Of a stretch of 64,000 bases of DNA, positions 43,440 to 52,883 are shown one piece after another; positions within the stretch are counted from its first letter, which is position 1; each line of letters starts with the position of its first letter. The position numbers and the translations under genes were made by a program. The stretch is from Rhabdophis nuchalis (Eukaryota; Chordata; Lepidosauria; Squamata; Natricidae), in NCBI GenBank assembly GCA_039707465.1, contig CM077643.1, forward strand, positions 240,658,230 through 240,722,229. Direction: 5' to 3'. Below the pieces are notes generated by a model, which searched no databases, was not told the DNA's origin, and saw nothing but the letters and a program-made list of their open reading frames with translations.

Positions 43440-43766
43440 ATCTTTGACCAAAAGATTATACTTGTTGATCAGAAAGGTCAGCAGTTCAGCAGTTTGAATC
43501 CCTAGTGCTGCGTAATAGAGTGAGCTCCCATTATTTGTCCCAGTTTCTGCCAATGTAGCAGTTTGAAAGCATATAAAAAAATGGAAGTAAAAAAATAGGA
43601 ACCACCTTTGGTGGGAACGTTAACAACATTCCTTCAGCATTTAGTCATGACCACAGAGATGTCTTCGGACAGCCCTGGCACTTCGGCTTTGGAAGGGAGA
43701 TGAGCACCGTCCCCTAGAGTCAGGGATGACTAGCACATATGTGCGAGGGGAATCTTTACTTTTATC
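43440..43766 (+). mobile_element. Sauria SINE, degraded head
   Basis: TTGAATCCCTAGTGCTGCG, GTTTCTGCCAATGTAGCAG, CACCTTTGGTGGGAA, TCCCCTAGAGTCAGGGATG and GCGAGGGGAATCTTTAC follow the order of the intact copy at 63428. The A-box region has diverged. Confidence 0.82.
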
Positions 43767-43867
43767 TAGTGGACAATCAAGTCTGTTGAAAATTGAAATC
43801 TATTCGTTTCAGCACTTAAACTGCATCCAGAAAACTGAAAAAGGATTGACTTGATTGACTGACTGAT

Positions 43868-43925
43868 TAAATTTATTGGCAGCCCATCTTACCATAGGAT
43901 AGCTCTGGCCAGCTTACAATTATAT
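43868..43925 (-). mobile_element. LINE 3' end scrap (L2/CR1 type)
   Basis: AAATTTATTGGCAGCCCATC and AGCTCTGGCCAGCTTACAA are the complement of an L2-like 3' terminus. Only about 58 bp remain. Confidence 0.55.
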
Positions 43926-44042
43926 ACATACATGTATACATATGTACATATACATATACATATACCAGTTGTCAGCATTCCAAATATCATCCAAAATTAA
44001 ATCACAGCTGACACCAGTACACATACACCGGTACACATACAC

Positions 44043-44787
44043 CAGAAGTGGGTTCTGTTAGCAACTCTGGGTTCAGAACCAGTATTAGAACTCTGGTCCC
44101 ATAACCAATGTTAGCTAATATATGCGGAATTGTGTAATTCACCGGACAGTAAGACAGTGAATTGTGTAATTCACTGGACAGTTGCTGTAAAACACAAACA
44201 AACTCTAAAACAGTGATAGTAAGAAAATAAATAGTCTTTACTTTGTAGCAACTAAAATGCTTCTTCCGACTAACTCTCAAACAATGATAACAGTCCTACA
44301 TCAAACAGAGTTTATCTTATAGTGATGTAAACAAAACCTCCTCCTTCTTCTTCAACGGCAATCAGGAAAAACACAGGATCACAAGGAATCGAACAGGGAA
44401 TGAGCTGCATTTCTGACCCTGATTATATAGTATAGCTGATACTAATAGCCAATCAGATTCAATCAGAATTTAAGACAGTTCTTACAGCTACATAACTTCT
44501 TAAGAACATAGGCTCATATATATTGTCAACCCAATATAAGGCTGAATATCCCAACAGGTTCCTACCGGTTCGGCCGAGTAGGTAGTAACTTGGCCTGCCA
44601 TGCCCCCAAACTGGTTCTGTCGGCAGCGGCGTAGGCACCACCATCTTTTTTTGCTTGCATGCGCAGAAGCATTTTTTAGTACTGTGCATGTGCGCGTAGC
44701 ACGCATCAAGTAGCACGCATCAAGTGCATGTGCACACAGCGCACCCCTAAGCAAACCAGCAATAGCAGCAGCTGGAAGACACCCCTG
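44043..44787. mobile_element. hAT MITE split by an LTR, perfect TSD
   Basis: Flanks ACATACAC at 44035-44042 and 44788-44795 are identical. The ends are CAGAAGTGGG and ACACCCCTG. The pieces GGGTTCAGAACC and GGTTCCTACCGGTTCGGCC belong to the ACCGGTT-containing hAT family of this window. The middle (44109-44556) is a later LTR. Confidence 0.75.
44109..44556 (-). mobile_element. Probable solo LTR, 448 bp
   Basis: On the minus strand it starts TGTTGGGATATTCAGCC and ends ATTAGCTAACA, with TGTT...AACA ends. It has a GATTGGCTATT CCAAT-like box, an ACTATATAATC TATA-like box downstream, and a tandem repeat of GTGAATTACACAATTC near the U5 end. No coding region. No clear duplication; it breaks a hAT MITE, so its insertion is later. 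Confidence 0.6.
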
Positions 44788-44795
44788 ACATACAC

Positions 44796-45958
44796 ATACA
44801 CACCTAAGTTAATACCAGCAAACTCTCTGCTGTATGGAGACAGTAGAACGGGCTAAATCCAGTGGGATGAGACGGTCTCTCGGATACTATCCAAAGTACA
44901 TCTACACTACTCAGAAGGTATAACTCTCTTACCCACTTACCATTAATGGACTTGAGGGTGAATTTTTGCCATTGGGAGTCTTACTTCCAATGGAAAAAAA
45001 AGTTAACTTGCAAGAATTTTGGGACCTGAGTGCTTTGTAAGGAGTTTCTTAATAAGTCAGGCCAATGGTAAATCCATCTAAAATAAGCTTTTTTAACCAA
45101 TTATAAGGGGATTTTTCTTTTCTGCCCTATTGTCTATATAGAGTCCTACCCCAACTTAATACCTTTCAAAGATGTTGGGCTCAGCCTCCATAATTCCCAT
45201 CAAAGAAGCCATTAGTTGTCTGCCTAGATATGGTCACAGTTGGAATTCAGCAAGTACGAGGTTAATAGGGTTGGAAGTTTTGGCCTGTTGGTTTGTAAGC
45301 TGGAACATAACTGGCAATGATGCTAGCCTACCTGAAGATCAGTTGCTTCATAAATCAAACTTGGCCATCATACATTCCATTTGAATAAATCACCAACTGG
45401 GCTTCTTCCCAATGAACTTTAACATTTTTATAATTCATGACCAACTAAATGTTTTATATATTCTGCATGGCTAAACATTCCAGTCCACTGTGCATTTTCA
45501 GCTGTTAACAGCTGCAAACAAGCACAATGAACAGCAGCCAATTAAAGAAGGATGTTATATCATTGTGGAACAAAATTATCATTTTTATTGTCTCTTTATT
45601 TACATTTAGTTCTCCTCCCTCTTCCAAAAAACACGCTTCAAGCAGTTCGCCTCACATGTTCCACATACTACGGATACACTTATATGGAAAGATCCAAAAA
45701 TAACTGAAAAGAACACTCATTATTTCACACTGGATTCAGGATCCAACACAAGAAGATCATTTTGTCAACTGCAAAAAATAAAATGCAACAACCAAAGGAC
45801 CTCCAGGATGAACTGTTTTGGTGACCTATAGCCTTGTAGCTCCTTCAAGTCAGGGCAATGCACATGGGTCTCATGGAAAAGAAGTTGGAGAAAACCAGAA
45901 AGATTTCAGACCATAGATTATGTTTCCTCCCTAGTCAATATTCAATAATTGTCTATAG
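44796..45958. other. No recognised feature
   Basis: Unassigned. Confidence 0.45.
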
Positions 45959-46262
45959 CTGTGATGGCGAACTTATGGCACATCCTTCCTGTGGGCACAC
46001 AGGATGTCCCCAGCTGCTCTTCTGGGTTCCGTTGTGCACATGCACATCAATTAGCTGCTCTCTTCCAGGTTCTGTCGAGCTCATGTGTGCTAATCAGCTG
46101 GTCTGCATGCATACCGGACCAGCTGTCCAGTGTGCATGCACACAATGGAACCTGGAAGAGCGGTTGGCTGCTGCACACATGCATACTTCTGGGTCCTGGT
46201 GCTCTGATACGTGCATATGTTCCAGTTTTGGCAATCGGTGCTGAAAAGTTTAACCATCACTA
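45959..46262. mobile_element. hAT MITE (GATGGCGAAC ends)
   Basis: The left end is CTGTGATGGCGAACTTATGG and the right end is GTTTAACCATCACTA. Flanks GTCTATAG (45951-45958) and GTCTACAG (46263-46270) agree at 7 of 8. Its interior differs from 881 and 19936. Confidence 0.88.
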
Positions 46263-46364
46263 GTCTACAGCATGGAGAGAAAGTAACCTTGTAGTTCTGC
46301 AAGTAAAAGGATGATCTGATTCCTTCTCTAATAGGAAGGATTAGATAAACTGGCAATGTGAAAA

Positions 46365-47005
46365 CCTCAGTACGCTCCCATAGAGAGGGTCTCCTCATGG
46401 TGCCGTCGGCTAAACAATGTCGACTGGCGACACCCAGGGGGAGAGCCTTCTCTGTGGGAGCACCTGTCCTCTGGAACAAATTGCCCCCGGAATTAAAACT
46501 ACAGTAATCCCTCGTTTTTCGCGGTTAATGGGGACCGGAACCTTCCGCGAAAACTGAAAAACCGCGAAGTAGGATTCGCAATACACTATACCGGGAACTT
46601 GAGTTGGTGGACATTGTTTAAAGCAAGCACTAAGGGGCGCTTGCCTCCTACCAATGCATTTTTTTTCTATTCTGTATTTTTGAAAAACCCGCCTCGCACT
46701 GAAGCCGCGAAACATGAAGCCGCGAAAAACGAGGGATCACTGTATACCTGACTTACCCACCTTCCGCCGTGCTCTCAAAACCTTTTTTTTCCAACAAGCC
46801 GGGCTGGCATAAAAATGATTTTTTAAATACGAATTTTTATTCGTTTTAATCGGGGTTTGTTTAGTTTTTTAATTTTAAGAGAGGCCAAATTGTTTAATAT
46901 GCTTTTTAAACCGTTTTTAACTTTTATATATCTGCTTCACTCTGGCTGTACACCGCCCTGAGTCCTTCGGGAGTAGGGCGGTATAAAAAACTAATAAACC
47001 TAAAC
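46365..47005 (+). mobile_element. L2-like LINE 3' end, split by a Tigger MITE
   Basis: ORF2 C-terminus text (GGGGAGAGCCTTCTCTGTGG, CTGGAACAAATTGCCCCCGG) stops at 46501 and resumes at 46745 (CTGACTTACCCACCTTCCG). Then follow ACAAGCCGGGCTGGCATAA and a CGCCCTGAGTCCTTCGGGAG 3' hairpin with a TAATAAACC tail. The uninterrupted order is seen at 55676-56095. Confidence 0.88.
46502..46742. mobile_element. Tigger/pogo-like MITE, 241 bp
   Basis: The inverted ends are CAGTAATCCCTCGTTTTTCG and its mirror CGAAAAACGAGGGATCACTG, with one mismatch over 23 bp. TA is present on both sides (46500-46501 and 46743-46744). It has no transposase. It interrupts the LINE frame, so it is younger than that LINE. Confidence 0.92.
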
Positions 47006-47540
47006 CTCTTCCTACTAGCCATTATCAACTATGAGTAGCAAAGCTTAGTCCTTTGCTATTGACTATGCTGGTGGGAATTCAAAATTTAAAACATCTAGGA
47101 GGTCCCAGATTAACCCTGGAGTAGATAATAAGCTGTATGTGGACAAAAAATCTTGGCTGGTTCAGGGGGTTTACCACAGAGTTATTAGGGATTCTATCTC
47201 CACATCGGTAGGCTTGAGCTCTTGAAAAGAAGCTAAATGTCTCCCACATAAGCCAGATGATGAGAATGTTCATAATGCGTTTGTAATATATACCTCAACT
47301 TGCTCCTCCAGATTGCCTTTTTTTACATTAATGTCAAAAGTGAATTGGGAGAGGAGGATAAAAAAAGTACTCAAATGCTTCATCTCATTCAGCAGCCAGT
47401 AATTCTTGTTTTGGGGAAGCTTACAGGATACAAAGAGAGCTGGGTTCCTTAGAAGTGGTATAATACACACACACACACACACACCACTGCCACCACAAAA
47501 AAAAACTCCAAGGAATCTTCATTTAGCTGTTATAGACATA
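47006..47540. other. Unassigned, with a (CA)n run
   Basis: A CA microsatellite is at 47464-47484. Otherwise nothing recognised. Confidence 0.5.
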
Positions 47541-47954
47541 CAAGTAGTCCTTAATTTATGACTGCAATTGGAACCAGAATTTCAATTTCAATTAAGCGAG
47601 GTGGTTGTTAAGTGAGTCTCGCTTGATTTTATGATCCTATTGGCCATGGTTGTTAAGCAAATCACTGCAGTTATTAAGTGAATCATGTGGTCGTTGAACA
47701 AATCCAGATTCCCCCATTGATTCTGCTGTGTGGAAGTTGACTGAGAAGGTTGCAAAGGGTGATCATGTGACCCCCGGACACTGCAACCATTGTATACACC
47801 TGCTGGTTGATAAGCGCCTGACTCACGTGACCTTGGGGATACTGCAAAAGTCGTAAGTGCGGGGACTGGTCCTACGTTGTTATTTCAGAGCTGCGGTAAC
47901 ATCAAATGATCACTGAATAAATGGTTGTCAATCTACAACCAATAGAACTACCTG
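47541..47954. mobile_element. Tc1/mariner-type MITE (CAAGTAGTCC ends)
   Basis: The left end is CAAGTAGTCCTTAATTTATG and the right end is ACCAATAGAACTACCTG. TA flanks lie at 47539-47540 and 47955-47956. It contains AATTGGAACCAGAATTTC and AAGCGAGGTGGTTGTTAAG and is the fullest copy of this family in the window. Confidence 0.85.
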
Positions 47955-48031
47955 TAATTACAGCTAAATTAAGTTACAATACAAGCAAGTTCCCTGTTAT
48001 TTTGTCCCCCCGATGTTAAGACCCTCTAAGT

Positions 48032-48226
48032 CAACGGTTCTCAACCTGTGGGTCGCAACCCCTTTGGGGGTCGAACGACCCATTCACAGGAGTCACCTAG
48101 GACCATTCGGAAACACATATTTTTGATGGTCTTAGGAACCGAGACACCAATTTTATGGCTGGGGGTCACCACAACAAGAGGAACTGTATTAAAGGGTCAC
48201 GGCATTGGGAAAGTTGAAAACCACTG
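48032..48226. mobile_element. SPIN-type hAT non-autonomous element
   Basis: It starts CAACGGTTCTCAACCTGTGG and ends AAAGTTGAAAACCACTG. Identical CTCTAAGT flanks lie at 48024-48031 and 48227-48234. The internal GGGTCGAACGACCC palindrome, CACATATTTTTGATGGTC and GGAACTGTATTAAAGGGTC match the SPIN (Space Invader) non-autonomous consensus as I know it. SPIN is known for horizontal transfer among tetrapods. Confidence 0.9.
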
Positions 48227-48372
48227 CTCTAAGTTGTGATCACTCTCTAAAATGTATAAGGGCAGATTGCATAACTTAGCTAGATACAGCGTCTTGAAGT
48301 CACTGCAAAGTAATGGCATTCTGTAACCAGTTTCAATATGTATAAACCAAGGAAGCAATGGTTATGCTAATG

Positions 48373-48715
48373 CAGGGGTGTCAAACTTGATTTCATTGAG
48401 GGACGCATCAGGGTTGTGTTTGACCTTGGGGGGGAATGTAACCAAGGTGGGCATGGCCAGCTTGACCTCACTCGTGTTGGGGGTGGCTGTGGTGACCCAA
48501 GTGCTCTGCCAGCAGAAATGGGTTCCTGAGCTTCATTTTCAGCTGTGATGGCTTCCTGCAACCCTCTGCCAGCAAAAATGGAGTTCAGGAGGGCCGTGGG
48601 CCACTCCGTTTCCACTGTGGGCCAGTCCTTCACTGTTTCCAGGTTGGCCCCATGAGCCAGATCTAAGCACTCCATGGGCCGGATTCAGCCCTCGGCCCTT
48701 GAGTTTGACGCCCCT
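48373..48715. mobile_element. hAT MITE (CAGGGGTGTCAAAC ends)
   Basis: The ends are CAGGGGTGTCAAACTTGATT and TTGAGTTTGACGCCCCTG. Flanks TGCTAATG and TTCAAATA agree at 5 of 8, so the duplication is weak. The interior has CTCTGCCAGCAGAAATGG twice. Open frames through it are not genes. Confidence 0.8.
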
Positions 48716-49280
48716 GTTCAAATATCTTTCAGATATCTATTCAATATCTTTATTATGCATCCAGCTAATTGTTCATTCTTTCCTTTTTAAATTACAGTTT
48801 TACTATGGTTCTAATTTTGCTTTGCATGAAAGGGGCTCTATTTGAGGTTGCTACTTTGCTTGTAAATACGTCTTTATTGCGACTAGCAAGTTCTTCTCTC
48901 CTTGGCAAAAGCCACATTCTTTTGCCTTAAAACCCAAGTCCATTTGAGAAGTGCATTGTTTTTTCCCAGTCATGCACAGCACAAAAACTATTTCAGCTAT
49001 TACCGATGACAGTGTGGAAGGCAAACTTGGCCTGTGGATTTCTCCCACATTTACACACATAAAACAATAGCTGTGTAAGAGACAGCTTATTTATTTCAAC
49101 ACGCTCTGCTTTGTAAAGTTCAAAGAGGCTCCTCTCCAGGCACAAATCACATCCATACACACCCTTAGCTTCTGCAAGACAACAGAGATTAGCTCCCTTG
49201 CTATTCACGTACAGTATATGTGAAAATAGCTCAATGTAGATGAATATGCATGTAGAGTGAAATAAAAACAACTAAGCATT
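48716..49280. other. No recognised feature
   Basis: Unassigned. Confidence 0.45.
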
Positions 49281-49297
49281 TTAGAAGAGGGTTTTAA

Positions 49298-49637
49298 AGG
49301 TAAAGGTTCCCCTCGCACATATATGCTAGTCATTCCCAACTCTAGGGGGCGGTGCTCATCTCCATTTCAAAGTTAAAGAGCCAGTGCTCTCTGAAGACAT
49401 CTCCATGGTCATATGGCTGGCATGACTAAATGCTGAAGACACACAGAACGCTGTTACCTTCCCACCAAAGGTGGTCCCTATTTTTCTACTTGCATTTGCA
49501 TGTGCTTTCGAACTGCTAGGTAGGCAGAAGCTGGGACAAGTAATGGGAGCTCACTCCACTATGCGGCGCGAGGTATTCGAAACGCCAAACTGCCAACCAT
49601 TCTGATCGACAAACTCAGCATTTTAGCCACTGAGCCC
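49298..49637 (-). mobile_element. Sauria SINE, full length with TSD
   Basis: A 17-bp duplication, TTAGAAGAGGGTTTTAA and TTAGAGGAGGGTTTTAA (49281-49297 and 49638-49654), differs at one base. The plus strand begins AGGTAAAGGTTCCCCTCGC (tail complement) and ends GATCGACAAACTCAGC and TAGCCACTGAGCC (A-box complement). It is tRNA-derived, with a Bov-B-related 3' region. Confidence 0.93.
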
Positions 49638-49654
49638 TTAGAGGAGGGTTTTAA

Positions 49655-50119
49655 GAGACTGCTAAATGCATTTGCATGCCTACCTATTCTCTTGTAATCC
49701 CTTCCTCTCCAAACTCTTTGGAATGGGCAAAGGAAGAAAAACAACTGGTCAAAATAGGACAACATCTATTGACTATAATAACAATCATGTGACTGAGAGA
49801 CAACATCATTGTAACTTTGAACAGTTGCTAAATGGGGCAGTTGATAAGGGAATCCTACTGCATAGGAGACCGTTATCAGTGAATTCAGGAGGATCAGTTA
49901 TAACAAAGAACAAAGTTAGACAAAAAAGTTAGAGCTAATAATGTCACTATAACACAAGAAAAGCAAAGTCGGCAATCTTTTTGATGCATATTTCTGACCA
50001 CTCAATGTTCCAGAAATCTAACCATGCCTTCTTTCAGAAAATTCCCCATTCTATTCTTTCATTTTATTTCCCATTCCATTTTTTCACTGATTCTTCATTA
50101 ATGCAGGGCTTCATGGCTA
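49655..50119. other. No recognised feature
   Basis: Unassigned. Confidence 0.45.
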
Positions 50120-50160
50120 ATTTTGTTTGTTTGTTTGTTTGTTTGTTTGTTTGTTTGTTT

Positions 50161-50192
<32 letters not shown>

Positions 50193-50420
50193 GTCATTCA
50201 TGGACAAGATAACAGGAATAGGAATAAACATGAATAAGAACACAGGGAATGGGTACAGATAAATGGGGACAGTAGGACAGGGATGGTAGGGACCTACTGA
50301 CCTCTTAGGAATGGGGTGAGGTCAACAGTAGACAGTTTCAGATTAAAGTTATGGGGGTTTGAGGATGTAACAACAGGGTAATGCAGTGTATTCCAGGCAT
50401 TGACCAATTTGTCCCCATCT
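50120..50420 (-). mobile_element. CR1-like LINE 3' end with (TTTG)n-(TTAG)n tail
   Basis: About 10 TTTG units and 7 TTAG units (50120-50190) pass directly into TTTGTCATTCATGGACAAG, GATAACAGGAATAGGAATA, GGACAGTAGGACAGGGATGG and GTGTATTCCAGGCATTGAC. This is the family that hosts the DIRS element at 13281/19149. The tetranucleotide is its 3' tail. Confidence 0.75.
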
Positions 50421-51100
50421 GGAATCTAACAAAAAGTAATGCTGTTAATTCTTCTACTCACATGGGGCTTTCTTCATTTCTCCTTTGACTTGCCAATAGT
50501 TGTTCCATTTTGCCACGAAAAAGAACTGAATACCCAATTAATAAATAGGTGATTGGAGCTAATTCCTGGATTCAAGACTTGGAGTTAATCTGTTCTCTTC
50601 CTCTTTCCCTTTTGGCTTTCTGACTCCTTCAAATGACACAGCACGAATCACTAGAACTAAAGCAGAAGTTAGCAACCATCAGTCTGCAGACTGTGTCTAG
50701 TTCTTGCTTCATTTTTGGGGCTCCCACCAACCTTTGAAATCACATGGCTAAAATACAAACAAAACAACAACAGCAAAGAAAGCACTACGGCACAGCCATC
50801 ACACCTACAAATGTTCCCAAATTCCCCAAATGTCAAAAAAATCACCCTCCTCAATGCTAACCCTTTCTATTTACATGATGTCATCAACTGACTTTGGCAC
50901 TAATTGTCTCTCAGCCTAGCTCAACTCACAGGGTTGTTATGTTAGGAAAATAGGGGGAGGAAGGAATATTAGGTACTGAATTATTTATTTGAAAAAATAA
51001 TAAAGATGGGATGTAAACAAACAAGCTTCCCACTGCTATCCTTAGTTACCCTACCAACCTCCCACAAAACTACTCAACCTAACCTCTGTATTGGCCAAAG
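50421..51100. other. No recognised feature
   Basis: Unassigned. Confidence 0.45.
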
Positions 51101-51214
51101 CAGGGATCCCCAAACTTGGCAACTTTAAGACTGGTGGACTTCAGCAGAGCTGGCTGGAGAATTCTGGGAGTTGAAGTTGACCAGTCTTAAAGTTGCCAAG
51201 TTTGAAGACCTCTG
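51101..51214. mobile_element. hAT fold-back MITE, 114 bp
   Basis: CAGGGATCCCCAAACTTGGC at the left and GCCAAGTTTGAAGACCTCTG at the right. Flanks GGCCAAAG and GGCTAAAG agree at 7 of 8. The centre GCTGGCTGGAGAATTCTGGG is the same as at 28941-29054. Confidence 0.92.
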
Positions 51215-51225
51215 GGCTAAAGCAA

Positions 51226-51433
51226 CATGGAAGCTCCAAAAGTCATTTTCCTAAAGGCAGTTGGACTTTCTTGGGTTTTTTTTCTTTGAAAATGTTTCAC
51301 TTCTCATCCAAGAAGCTTTTTCAGTTCTGAAGAAGCTTCTTGGATGAGAAGTGAAATGTTTTCAAAGAAAAAAAACCCAAGAAAGTCCAGTTTTGATACA
51401 ATCATGACCTGGATGATTGAGAACCTCCATACA
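51226..51433. repeat. Palindromic repeat (GAAGTGAAATGTTTTC variant)
   Basis: The left arm ACTTTCTTGGGTTTTTTTTC to AAGAAGCTTTTTCAG is inverted by the right arm AGAAGCTTCTTGGATGAG to ACCCAAGAAAGTCCAG. It is a near-perfect hairpin with almost no loop. Family of 7832 and 24221. Confidence 0.75.
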
Positions 51434-52182
51434 ACCTAAACATAGTCTTTTATAAAATGGGTCGCTCCCAAAACACTGTCCTCGCCACTAGCTGAGCTTG
51501 CAAAGAACAATAGGGCTTGAAGGACCAAGCTATCTGAAGAGGCCTACATTGCATAAGGCTGTAACCACACAAGAAAAAGAAGGATGAATGATCTCTGAGG
51601 TCTCCTCAGAATTCCTTCAAGATGCTTTAGCATGGCTCAAAAGATATCAGATGTGGGATATTTGCTTGTTTTCTATTAAAAATTACTCCTAAGCACCTTT
51701 GGGGCTTTCCTTCTTTCTTGTTTTTCAGCTATGGAACATTTCTTTGAAATACCGTGTTAATGTAATCTGACATCCTGCAGAGCAAAGTTTGATGAGGTTT
51801 CATGCAAGGATTCCATCACCAGGCTAAAGTATCCAACAGAGAGGAAGTCCCTTGAGAAACATTCAGCACAAACTCAGTTTACAAAAGAACGGCAAGCCAT
51901 TTCTTCTGAACAAAACCCCAGCCGTGACCTTTCCAAGATCCTGACAAAACCAATCTGATAAATTAACATGTTGCTCTTCAGAGAGGATTAAGAAGTGAGA
52001 GGTGTGCAGAGAGGTGGATAGTTAGGACATAAAACAACATTTAATAAATCAAATACATGAATATTATAAGAACATACTTCTGAGAACTCAAAAAGATAGG
52101 CATGGAAATCTTGGCAGACTGTGAAATGTAGTCTCATACATATTTTTGCTATTTTATAGTTCTGAACCATATGTGCCTGCAT
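51434..52182. other. No recognised feature
   Basis: Unassigned. Confidence 0.45.
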
Positions 52183-52310
52183 CTTTCCTTCCTTCCTTCC
52201 TTCCCTCCCTCCCTCCCTCCCTCCCTCCCTCCCTCCCTCCCTGTCTGTCTGTCTGTCTGTCTGTCTGTGAGCATGGGTATACATGTATGTGTGTGTGTGT
52301 GTGTGTATGT
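52183..52310. repeat. Compound microsatellite (TTCC, TCCC, TGTC, GT)
   Basis: Four adjacent blocks: TTCC, then about 9 TCCC, about 8 TGTC, and a GT run interrupted by TATGT. Confidence 0.95.
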
Positions 52311-52871
52311 GTAAAAGCCTACAACTTGAAGAAAAAAGTTGCAATTTAACAAGCAGGCAGGTAATTTCCAAAACATTCCTGAACTTAACAGAAAATTCAT
52401 TTGTAAGTCTTTCTTCCATATAATTGTGGTTGTTGGCAGCCTTCCAATAACTGGACGCCTTTTAGAAATGGTTCACCGGTGATTTGATTTCAGATCTTGG
52501 GGGCGAAGGAAGAGATGCTCCATCTACTGGAGGTATTACAACCTCAGAAAAATATGCCTATGAGCTGCAGTTGCTGATCCTTGTCATATGGACACCCGAA
52601 AGTAGCTGAGCTTTAGCTATATACCAAAGATACTATATGGTATATGGTATCAAGCTGACTTGATTTTTTTCGCCTGTGCCCATTTAACTATTGTTGATAC
52701 ATGATATAGTAGCAGCAATGAATATACCATTTTTGTTTTAGGAATAAAAAGACTTTCCCCCCCACAATTCCTGAATAAATTGTGATTGGTTTATAGGGTA
52801 TGGATGACATAGTGATCAAGTCAGTCACTTGATTCAGGAAAAACAATTATTCTAAGTAATCTGTTCAGTAT
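52311..52871. other. No recognised feature
   Basis: Unassigned. Confidence 0.45.
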
Positions 52872-52883
52872 AAGAAGACTGAC

